Assembly (NCBI GenBank): GCA_902774905.1
Contig: CACYKF010000019.1
Coordinates: 1 to 55,125 of the forward strand
Reading direction: 5' to 3'
From: an uncultured bacterium
GTDB taxonomy: Bacteria; Cyanobacteriota; Vampirovibrionia; Gastranaerophilales; Gastranaerophilaceae
Length of the DNA: 55,125 nucleotides
The translations under genes and the position numbers were made by a program. Position 1 is the stretch's first letter. Every line of letters begins with the position of its first letter. The notes beneath the pieces are model-generated. The model was not told the DNA's origin and made no database searches. It saw nothing but the letters and a program-made list of their open reading frames with translations. Shown here piece by piece: positions 44,621 through 52,251 of this stretch.

Positions 44621-45821
44621 TCTAATAAAAGACAATTTATACGCACTTTCTCTATATGCAAGACAAATTGCAGGAACACTTGTGTTATTTATTATTGCAA
44701 GATACTTATCAGTTTATGACTATGGAGTCTTTTCAAGTTATAAAGCAATTGCTTGTTTTATTCTTACTTTTGCGTGCCTGGGTTATAACGAATATATTTT
44801 AGTTTCAAGTCAAAATAATGTTAGAATGGTTTCTCAAAAAATCGCATTATTTATGACTAATGCATTCTTTTTAGTTTTTGGAACTATTTTTTGTTCTATG
44901 TTTATGCCAATTGATTGGCACTTGATATTTATTCTTGTGTTAATAAGATGTTTTTTTGACGGAACTTTTTTTGCTCTAATATTGCCTTACTTTCAAGCGA
45001 GTAAAAAACTAAATACTATTGGTATAATTAATATTACATATAGCATTTTGGTTATGGCTATTGCATGCATGTCATATATATTCAAATTATCATTATTGAA
45101 GTTTTTATTACTGAGTTGTTGTATCGGACTTATCAACTTTATACAATGTTCTTTATATACCAAAACAAATTATTTCTTTGTATTATTAAAACCAATACAT
45201 TACTTAAAACTTTTGGATAAAAGTATCTGGGGATATATTGGTGTTATTGTTGCATTTATACTATATTCTCAAATTCCATCATTATTTGTATCAACATATT
45301 TAACTAAGGAAAATGCAGCACTTTATTTTTCTGCTTTTACAATAGCAAATATTATAGGGTTATTAATAACTGCTCAAAATCAAAAAATCGTCCCCGAGAT
45401 GATAAATGCCTCTTTTGATAAGGTGAAAATGCTTATTAAAAATAATTTCAAATTTATAATGTCAATTAATACTATTATATTTATAATCTTTGTATTTTCA
45501 GGAAAACCGCTACTTCAATTAATCTACGGACAAAAATATTATGGTAACGCGTATTGGTTATTATTAATCTTTACTATTTCAAATATAAGTTTAGCGCTTG
45601 CTAATATTTACGGGGCTTATATTACAGCAAGTGGAAATCAGTATATGAAAGTTCGGTTTCAATTAGTATCAATAACTATTTCAATTTTTACGTTACTCAT
45701 TACCTATAAATTAGGGGTTTATTCAGCAGCATTAGCTTATTTGTTATCCGCAGGATATATAGGATTTGCTTATATGCATAAAACAAAACAATTATTAAAA
45801 ATACAAGAAAAAGGAGAATAA
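44595..45821 (+). CDS. Polysaccharide flippase (Wzx/MATE-like)
   Basis: 408 aa, about 12 membrane helices, start LYARQIAGTLVLFIIARYLS followed by YDYGVFSSYKAIACF, the usual first helices of Wzx-type flippases. It would move lipid-linked glycan units across the inner membrane. Overlaps the preceding gene by 26 bp. Confidence 0.82.
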   Translation: MNITEKINNLIKDNLYALSLYARQIAGTLVLFIIARYLSVYDYGVFSSYKAIACFILTFACLGYNEYILVSSQNNVRMVSQKIALFMTNAFFLVFGTIFCSMFMPIDWHLIFILVLIRCFFDGTFFALILPYFQASKKLNTIGIINITYSILVMAIACMSYIFKLSLLKFLLLSCCIGLINFIQCSLYTKTNYFFVLLKPIHYLKLLDKSIWGYIGVIVAFILYSQIPSLFVSTYLTKENAALYFSAFTIANIIGLLITAQNQKIVPEMINASFDKVKMLIKNNFKFIMSINTIIFIIFVFSGKPLLQLIYGQKYYGNAYWLLLIFTISNISLALANIYGAYITASGNQYMKVRFQLVSITISIFTLLITYKLGVYSAALAYLLSAGYIGFAYMHKTKQLLKIQEKGE

Positions 45822-45822
45822 A

Positions 45823-47166
45823 ATGGAAGAACAATTAATTGATTTTCAGCAAGAAAATGACGAAATTACAATTAACCTGAAAAACATATTTCTTGCATTG
45901 TGGAGCAGAAGATTTTTTATTATAAAAATTTTCTCAATAGTTTTGGCTTTTTTTATTGCCTTAACTTTTGTTTCTGCAAAAAAATGGAAAGTTGATGCAG
46001 ATTTGTATATCAACAAAACTAATAACTCCAACTTTATGGAAGTAAATCCCTATGCTCTTGAAGATGTCGGGAAAATAGGTTCGGTTTTGGGTGGTACTGA
46101 CCCGCTTGCTGATGAAATCGAACTCATTCAATCGCCACTTGTTATTGATAAAGTTATCAAAGAAAATAACTTAAGATATAGAAAAATGTATGGGTTTATC
46201 CCAACTAAAAAAACAGGGCAATATTTGACAACAGGCGCTTTCCTCAAAAAAGGTCCGGAGTTTGAAAGCAAAAAAGGTACTCATGTGCTATCTATATCTT
46301 ATACAAGCAAAAAGAAAGATTTGGCTTACAATGTCGTAAATTCAATCATAAAAAATTACATTATTTTGCATAAAGAAGTAAACTCAAGAAAATCAAAATC
46401 TGACAAAGCCATCATTGAATCAGAATACAAAAAAGCAAAAGCGGAATTAGACAAGAATGTAAATACCGCCGGCGGATTACCGACTCAATCTCTTGCAGGA
46501 ACAGGAAATTTAGCCGCAATGAGCGCATTTTCTCGTACAGCACAAAGCGCTATCGGAAACATTAAAGGTCAATATGTTGCAGGAGAAAAATCAAGAATTG
46601 CCGTTGGCGAAAGCGCAGCAAAAGTTGAGAAACTTGCATCAAAACTTGAATGGGCAAACCTTGTTGATGTAATGTCTGATTCTTCTAAAGTTATTGTCAT
46701 AAAAAAACCACACCCTCTAAGAGATTGGGAATATGCCTCACCTAAATTATTTATAAATATATTATTAGGCATTGTATTTGGCATAATATTTTCAATTATC
46801 GGGGTTATTTATAAAGAAATTACCGATAAAAAACTATCATACTCAATGCTTGGCAGTGATGTAATTTATGACTTAAAAAATGACTATGTCAAATTTATGA
46901 CAGAATTAGTTGCAAATTCGGATAAGAAAATTCTGTTTACGCAATTTGAAAATTTACCTGCTAAATATACAGAAGAACTCAAAAAATACCCAAATATAAG
47001 ATATACAAATGCAGATATATCTACAGAATTTAAAAATTCGGTAAAAAATACGGATTTTGTAGTTCTTTTGGCAAGTATTAATAAAACGAATGCAGAAAAT
47101 TACAAATCTGTAAAACGCATTATAGAAAAAACAAATAAAACTATATTGTATGAAGTTTTAGTATAA
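45823..47166 (+). CDS. Wzz-like chain-length protein with degenerate C-terminal domain
   Basis: 447 aa. The Wzz domain has a first membrane helix (about 36-53), a periplasmic part with coiled coil, a Pro-rich KKPHPLRDWEYASPK and a second membrane helix (about 309-330). After it lie ~115 cytoplasmic residues shaped like a BY-kinase (KKILFTQFENLPAKY) but with no Walker A lysine loop or Tyr cluster. Controls glycan length by family. GGAG before the ATG. Confidence 0.8.
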   Translation: MEEQLIDFQQENDEITINLKNIFLALWSRRFFIIKIFSIVLAFFIALTFVSAKKWKVDADLYINKTNNSNFMEVNPYALEDVGKIGSVLGGTDPLADEIELIQSPLVIDKVIKENNLRYRKMYGFIPTKKTGQYLTTGAFLKKGPEFESKKGTHVLSISYTSKKKDLAYNVVNSIIKNYIILHKEVNSRKSKSDKAIIESEYKKAKAELDKNVNTAGGLPTQSLAGTGNLAAMSAFSRTAQSAIGNIKGQYVAGEKSRIAVGESAAKVEKLASKLEWANLVDVMSDSSKVIVIKKPHPLRDWEYASPKLFINILLGIVFGIIFSIIGVIYKEITDKKLSYSMLGSDVIYDLKNDYVKFMTELVANSDKKILFTQFENLPAKYTEELKKYPNIRYTNADISTEFKNSVKNTDFVVLLASINKTNAENYKSVKRIIEKTNKTILYEVLV

Positions 47167-47231
47167 ACAAAAAGAAAATAATATAACATTCAGCGAAAAT
47201 CCGGATAATTTATTATTAATACAAAATAAAA

Positions 47232-47295
47232 GGCTGGATTGCCACGCCCTATCGGGCTCGCAATGACATTCTACTGTAGAATAGTATATAGTTGC
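47232..47295. mobile_element. Partial MITE-like copy
   Basis: The right end of the 15467-15660 element recurs: cgcaatgacatt-ctactgta then aatagtatata-gtt. To the left are ggattgcc and cgggctcgcaatgac REP-like words, but no matching left end or target duplication is visible. A solo half copy. Confidence 0.5.
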
Positions 47296-47346
47296 AAGAA
47301 GTACTGTAAACTTATGTAACAATATACATCAAAACTATAAAGTTTC

Positions 47347-47401
47347 AGCAGTCATGTGCCGACGCATCAATTATAGAGTAATTATATAGGAAAGGACTGC
47401 T
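47347..47401 (+). promoter_or_regulatory. Candidate structured 5' leader (three-way junction)
   Basis: Pairs: AGCAGTC (47347-47353) with GACTGCT (47395-47401), ATGTG-ccga-CGCAT (47354-47367), and AATTA-tagag-TAATT (47369-47383). The outer stem ends 5 nt before the ATG at 47407 and takes in part of the AGGAAAGGA ribosome-binding site. It matches no riboswitch class I recognise. Folding by eye only. Confidence 0.35.
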
Positions 47402-47406
47402 AAAAC

Positions 47407-49299
47407 ATGGGAATGTCAGCTTCACAAGCCAGATTTCTGAGTTTGACGGCTCGCAAGACCAATGTTGAGTACGAAGGTCAACAGATTAACCAACAGCGTA
47501 CCACATTGTCTAACGAATCGTCTAACTATTATAGCCAACTGACATCTATGGCAGTTCCTGTTCCGCCATCGACTGCTGATTATACAAAAATTACTTATAC
47601 TTTTAATGATGGTAGTGCTAAAAACACCATCACTTCACTTGTTGCGACAAAAAGCACTGCAAAATCAGGGTTATATATGCTTAATTATGTTCAGGAAATT
47701 CCGTCACAAAATATGGTTGTGAACGGAACTTCGATTGTTACAAAAATTAACGATAAATATAATATCGGCACTGTTGAATTGCAGGAAGCCGGAAATAATG
47801 ATTACTCTATTAATAAATTCACGAAGGCTGGTATTCCTTACGAAGTAGTAGTAGCGATGTCCGAAGAAGAGAGAAAAAACAAGCTGGCGGTCGAACAGCA
47901 ATATGTTGCAATGGCATCTGAAAAGTATGCAACTGATGATTGGCTTGTACGCTATCAGAGAAATTCTTCAACAGGCTCTTATGATGCAGTCTTATATAGC
48001 CTCAAAGAATTACAAAATGCTGCTTACAACCCAAAAACAGGTGCATCTTTAAGCGGTATCAAACAATATGTATTCGGTGAAACAACCGAATCAAGAGAAA
48101 TCAAAAATGCTCAGGCAAAACTCACTCAGGATGCAACGGGCAGATACCAAACTATCACTATATTTGATGATAATGATATTACATCAAATACAACACAAGG
48201 CGACATAAGAACAGATGAACAGAAAAATGTAGCTGAAATTTGGGCAAGCCAAGAACCAAAACTTAGTGATTATGTTTTTGAAGAAACAAATCCTGTGCTA
48301 TATAACATATTCTCTGATGCATCAGACGGGTGTTACAAAGGAGCACTTAACGGTAATATCGTATGTTATCAACATGTTTTAGCGCACATGTTAGACCTTA
48401 CACTTGATAGCAACGGTGAAATTATAAAAGGTGCATATCCGAAAAAATATCAAAGTTCAATATCAAACAATACAGATGACACATTTATCACATACTCCAA
48501 TGTCAAAAGCACAGCAATCCATGATAATCACGAAACACGAAATATGCTCCTTATATCCGATGCCATTCGTGGTGGTTATCAGCCCGAAGGTAAAAGCGGC
48601 AAATGTATTATTATGGCTTCTGATTATACAAATACAACAACAGAAGCAGATAAACTTATGAGCGCATACTATATAAGTCAAAGTAACCCTACCCCGGAAC
48701 AAATATTACTAAGTAACTACTACAAAGACAGTAACGGTAACATAAAAAATAAAAGTTTAGAACAAAAATGTGTTGATATATACAAAGCACTTGATTTACT
48801 TTATAGTGCAGTTGGCGGTAAATATATAACTAAAGGTAGTATTTACGCAGATTACTATTATGATATTATGATTCCAATTTTGAGTTCAATGAATGATGAT
48901 ATGCAAAATTTCACATTAAATGACCAAGAAGGTTATGACAAAGCGGTAGAAGAATGGCAAAATAACAAACCGCAATATGCAGATCCTGTTATTGGAGACA
49001 TAACAACATACAACATCAATGGTACAGGCACAACATACAATCTTACCTGCACAACAGAAAGTGATGATGCTGCATACAACCAAGCAATGAATCAATATTA
49101 TTATGACAAAGCAAAATATGACCAAATGGTTCAGGAAGTTAACGCTAAGATTGAAATTATTCAGGTTCAGGATAAGAATTTAGAACTCAAACTTAAACAA
49201 CTTGATACAGAACAGAATGCAATTCAGACCGAAATGGACGCAGTTAATAAAGTTATCTCTAAAAATGTTGAATCTTCATTCAAAACATTCAACGCATAA
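47407..49299 (+). CDS. Unclassified protein with helical ends (MSASQARFLSLTARK)
   Basis: 630 aa. Both ends are amphipathic helices: the N-terminus reads SASQARFLSLTARKTNVEYE and the C-terminus LELKLKQLDTEQNAIQTEMD. The middle is Thr/Asn/Tyr-rich, probably beta-structured. This head-to-tail helical plan resembles axial proteins such as hook-associated proteins, but no flagellar genes are here and similarity is only architectural. No signal peptide. Family unknown. Confidence 0.7.
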   Translation: MGMSASQARFLSLTARKTNVEYEGQQINQQRTTLSNESSNYYSQLTSMAVPVPPSTADYTKITYTFNDGSAKNTITSLVATKSTAKSGLYMLNYVQEIPSQNMVVNGTSIVTKINDKYNIGTVELQEAGNNDYSINKFTKAGIPYEVVVAMSEEERKNKLAVEQQYVAMASEKYATDDWLVRYQRNSSTGSYDAVLYSLKELQNAAYNPKTGASLSGIKQYVFGETTESREIKNAQAKLTQDATGRYQTITIFDDNDITSNTTQGDIRTDEQKNVAEIWASQEPKLSDYVFEETNPVLYNIFSDASDGCYKGALNGNIVCYQHVLAHMLDLTLDSNGEIIKGAYPKKYQSSISNNTDDTFITYSNVKSTAIHDNHETRNMLLISDAIRGGYQPEGKSGKCIIMASDYTNTTTEADKLMSAYYISQSNPTPEQILLSNYYKDSNGNIKNKSLEQKCVDIYKALDLLYSAVGGKYITKGSIYADYYYDIMIPILSSMNDDMQNFTLNDQEGYDKAVEEWQNNKPQYADPVIGDITTYNINGTGTTYNLTCTTESDDAAYNQAMNQYYYDKAKYDQMVQEVNAKIEIIQVQDKNLELKLKQLDTEQNAIQTEMDAVNKVISKNVESSFKTFNA

Positions 49300-49334
49300 T
49301 TTATAACAAAATTTGTCTGCAAAATTTGTAATTC

Positions 49335-49410
49335 GGATTTGCAGGGGGTAAAATTGACACAAAAAAACGGCTGTGTGCCGTTATTTTAAATGGTACCCCC
49401 AAGCAAATTC
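49335..49410. repeat. tRNA-Glu 3'-end hairpin repeat, copy A
   Basis: About 76 bp almost identical to 49499-49575. It contains the last ~20 nt of the tRNA-Glu gene (ccccaagcaaattc on the plus strand) without the rest of the tRNA. It also contains a terminator hairpin (AACGGC-tgtgt-GCCGTT, 49366-49382) and an outer inverted repeat (ggatttgc...ggggg to ccccc...gcaaattc). Confidence 0.75.
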
Positions 49411-49498
49411 TGCAATTTTTGTTGGCGAGAATTGGATATTCGAGCCTACAAAAATGTATTTATTGAGCAATTTTGACAGACGGCAAAATTGCTAATTT

Positions 49499-49575
49499 GG
49501 ATTTGCAGGGGGTAAAATTGACACAAAAAAAACGGCTTTGCGCCGTTATTTTAAATGGTACCCCCAAGCAAATTC
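49499..49575. repeat. tRNA-Glu 3'-end hairpin repeat, copy B
   Basis: Overlaps the real 3' end of tRNA-Glu. The outer arms are ggatttgcagggggtaaaatt (49499-49519) and aatggtacccccaagcaaat (49554-49573). On the minus strand the tRNA 3' end is therefore complementary to its own downstream trailer. Offset from copy A is 165 bp. Confidence 0.75.
49525..49547 (-). terminator. Rho-independent terminator of tRNA-Glu
   Basis: On the minus strand stem AACGGC-gcaaa-GCCGTT followed by eight T, starting 9 nt after the encoded CCA. Confidence 0.8.
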
Positions 49576-49631
49576 GAATTGCTGTCTACACCGTGAAAGG
49601 GTGTTGTCCTAGGCCTCTAGACGATGGGGGC
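49556..49631 (-). tRNA. tRNA-Glu (anticodon UUC), CCA encoded
   Basis: Full cloverleaf on the minus strand: acceptor GCCCCCA/TGGGGGT (first pair G-U), D stem GTCT/GGAC, anticodon stem ACACC/GGTGT with loop CTTTCAC (TTC = Glu), 4-nt variable loop AGAC, T stem AGCAA/TTGCT with loop TTCGAAT, discriminator A and encoded CCA. It follows the TOPRIM gene by 50 bp on the same strand. Confidence 0.95.
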
Positions 49632-49681
49632 TTGTGTAATCCCTTTTGTACGAACTATCTTATCGTGAACAAAACTAAATG

Positions 49682-50668
49682 TCAACAATTAGATTTTAAT
49701 TTTTTTATTTCCTCAATTATTTCTGCAATTTCAGGGGTTAAATCGGCTTTTGACGATATATTTTCCCTTACCATCTGCGCAAACTCTACTTTTTTAAACT
49801 CATGCATTCCTCTGTGCTTAAAAATTTCTTCAAGATATTTTACTCTGTGACCTTGTTCTTCTTTTATATTTATATCCGTTACCGAAATATTTTTGAGTTC
49901 ATTGTTTAAAGTTCGTTCAACAAGGTCTTTTGAAAGCGTATCCTCAAACTCCCCACAGTTGATTATATGAATTTTATCATTTTTTCGTAATTTAGATTCA
50001 ATTTCTTTTGAGTTTCTTATACCATCTTTGTCAAAAAGAACATATATAGGCAATTTTAATTGATTATAAAGTTCATAGTAAATTCTGACCACCTGATTTT
50101 TACCGCCTGCGGGCAAAACAAATACCCCGTTTTTATCAAAATCAAAGCCTGCAAGTTTGGCAAACTCAGGCAAAAGAGTTGATTCTGTAATCCCTTCGAC
50201 AAGAACAACAATTTCAACAGGGAACAAAAAACCTTTCATTTTGCGCATCTGTAATATATCGTTTGATTCTGACAATGCCTTGAGCCATCTTAAATTAAGA
50301 ACAGAATTATCATCAATAAACTGAACACATGACTGATAATCTATACTGTTTTTTACAAGCCATTGCATATTTTCATCAAGAAATGCTACAGAATTTTCAT
50401 ATTTATATAACTTTTTATTGATTGTTAAATCCGAAGAATTCTCGCCTGTTAATTCATTTATGGAATAATTAAGAATATCCTGACCGTATTTTCTTAATGT
50501 TTTATAATCCATGCGCTCAATATCAGACTTTGAAAACACCGGTTCTAAAAGATTGTGCGTAATCAAATCAGTAAAAACTCTGACATACTTAGATTCGGTA
50601 AACCGAAATCTTGTAAGCCTGTCAATTGATATTAAAATCTGTTCTTTTGTAAGCGGTTTTATTTTCAA
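49682..50668 (-). CDS. Stand-alone TOPRIM-domain protein (OLD-like)
   Basis: 328 aa. The TOPRIM core has VVLVEGITESTLLPEF (E158) and VLFDKDG (D213, D215), the metal-binding residues of OLD-family nucleases. There is no ATPase (Walker) domain in this protein or its neighbours. The N-terminal ~150 residues are helical and unassigned. The C-terminus is Glu/Lys-rich. Likely a nuclease or nuclease subunit; phage-defence role is possible but unproven. Located directly upstream of tRNA-Glu. Confidence 0.75.
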   Translation of the reverse strand: MKIKPLTKEQILISIDRLTRFRFTESKYVRVFTDLITHNLLEPVFSKSDIERMDYKTLRKYGQDILNYSINELTGENSSDLTINKKLYKYENSVAFLDENMQWLVKNSIDYQSCVQFIDDNSVLNLRWLKALSESNDILQMRKMKGFLFPVEIVVLVEGITESTLLPEFAKLAGFDFDKNGVFVLPAGGKNQVVRIYYELYNQLKLPIYVLFDKDGIRNSKEIESKLRKNDKIHIINCGEFEDTLSKDLVERTLNNELKNISVTDINIKEEQGHRVKYLEEIFKHRGMHEFKKVEFAQMVRENISSKADLTPEIAEIIEEIKKLKSNC

Positions 50669-50761
50669 TTTTTATCCTTAATTTACATTTATTTACAAAT
50701 ATTATAACAAATTGGCAATTTTTTCTATATCCGTTTTTTAATATTAATGTGTGGAGTTATT

Positions 50762-52147
50762 ATGGCAGTAGAAAAAATTAACAACGCTCTCGGGCTCTAT
50801 AATTATAACATAAGCGTCAATGCAGTTGATAACAAAACAAAAAATCAGGTGCCAAGTCATGCTTTTACATGCCCGTCTTTTACTGCCAAGACAATACCGC
50901 TTAATCCGAATCAGCAAATTACATTGCGTACAGAATTAAACAATAAAGATGAGAAGAAAAAATATAACGAAATATGCGCAAAATTAGACCGTAACACAAA
51001 AAAAGTTGTAAACACTTTATTAAAAAACGGTGTACTTTTAAGTAATAATTCTGACGACAGAACTTCAGTTCTTGACAATCTTCATAAAATTGCAACAGAA
51101 CCGAGAGCACAAGGTTTAACCAATAATGGTATTTTGCGTGATACAATTGCAACAATTGCTTATCCGTTTTTGATTACCCAGCAATTTGGAGATATACCGA
51201 ACAATTACAGACAAACAGCCATTCAGGCTAACAATATGTTTAAAAATAATACGCCGGATATAAGACAAACATCTGACGATATAGATGTTGAGCATTCAGG
51301 CACATGCGTTGCGGCAAGTACGGAGTTTAAACTTGCAAAACAAATGCCTGCAGAGTTTGCAAGACTTGCGCAGGAATTGAGTTCTCCAAAACTTTCCGCA
51401 ACAAAACATATTAAACTTGAAAATCTCGCAGATAACACTCTCAACGGAGTATGGCTTTTGAATGCGTTTGATATGCCATTCAAACTTAACAGCAATTATG
51501 ATGATGCCGAACTTAAATTTGCACCTGACAAAAATGCAATTATAAGAGCGCAAATTCAGACAACAGACAAAGATCCTGAAGAAAGAACACCGCTTGATGT
51601 ATTAATGCAGTCAACCTTTATGCAAATCGGTTCTCAACAGTCTTACAATACATTAACAGACAAAAGAGCAGGAAAATTCAACCAAAATGATAAGGGCTTG
51701 ATTGAATTTGAAAAAACTTTTACTGAATCCGTAGTATTTGACAAAAATATTTTGTCAGTGACATACCAGACAGTTGATGAAAACGCAAGACTTGTAGGCT
51801 ATGAAACCGATTTAGATACAATGAAACGTCATCTTTTAACCGCACTTGATATGGGCGAAAATATCATCATAGGTTATACTCAGACAAATGAAAACAATAT
51901 TATCGTAAACGGTCATGAAATAACTATTGTCGGCTACAAAAAAGACGATAAAGGCAAATTGAATTTCATCTGCAACGACACTGACGACGGAATTTCAAGA
52001 CCTATTGTATATAGTGAAGATTATTTGCTTCCAAAAATTCACCACGCAGCACTTCCAAAAGAAGTAGTTGAAAACGATATGAATATCGTTCCAAATTGGG
52101 AAGAAGGAATTGATATGTTTAAGCAAATGAAAAAGCAAGTTGCTTAA
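50762..52147 (+). CDS. Putative papain-fold protein with FTAK N-terminal motif
   Basis: 461 aa. A possible catalytic triad in papain order: C182 in HSGTCVAAS, H385 in NGHEITIVGY, and N405 in FICNDTDDG. This resembles the C1/C39 peptidase superfamily, but overall similarity is low and helices before C182 are long. The N-terminus is a polar leader ending in SFTAK (about residues 39-43), as in the gene at 2412. No signal peptide. GGAG 6 nt before the ATG at 50762 favours this start over one 15 nt earlier. Confidence 0.6.
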   Translation: MAVEKINNALGLYNYNISVNAVDNKTKNQVPSHAFTCPSFTAKTIPLNPNQQITLRTELNNKDEKKKYNEICAKLDRNTKKVVNTLLKNGVLLSNNSDDRTSVLDNLHKIATEPRAQGLTNNGILRDTIATIAYPFLITQQFGDIPNNYRQTAIQANNMFKNNTPDIRQTSDDIDVEHSGTCVAASTEFKLAKQMPAEFARLAQELSSPKLSATKHIKLENLADNTLNGVWLLNAFDMPFKLNSNYDDAELKFAPDKNAIIRAQIQTTDKDPEERTPLDVLMQSTFMQIGSQQSYNTLTDKRAGKFNQNDKGLIEFEKTFTESVVFDKNILSVTYQTVDENARLVGYETDLDTMKRHLLTALDMGENIIIGYTQTNENNIIVNGHEITIVGYKKDDKGKLNFICNDTDDGISRPIVYSEDYLLPKIHHAALPKEVVENDMNIVPNWEEGIDMFKQMKKQVA

Positions 52148-52191
52148 TAGCAAAAATAGATTAATAAGATTTATTTTTGTAACAATTTGGT

Positions 52192-52197
52192 TATAAT
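52192..52197 (+). promoter_or_regulatory. -10 box before the 5'-nucleotidase gene
   Basis: TATAAT 55 bp before the ATG at 52252. The -35 region is weak, so this is a partial promoter call. Confidence 0.35.
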
Positions 52198-52251
52198 AGT
52201 AGCAATTTTTTCTTTGACAGGGGTTAATTAAAGTAGAAAAGGTTAGAATGT

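Noticed and set aside
47347-47401. c-di-GMP (GEMM) riboswitch
   Set aside because: The ccgacgc string recalls it, but the conserved core and tetraloop receptor are absent.
49473-49850. 125-codon plus-strand frame
   Set aside because: Runs across the tRNA-Glu gene and antisense to the TOPRIM gene.
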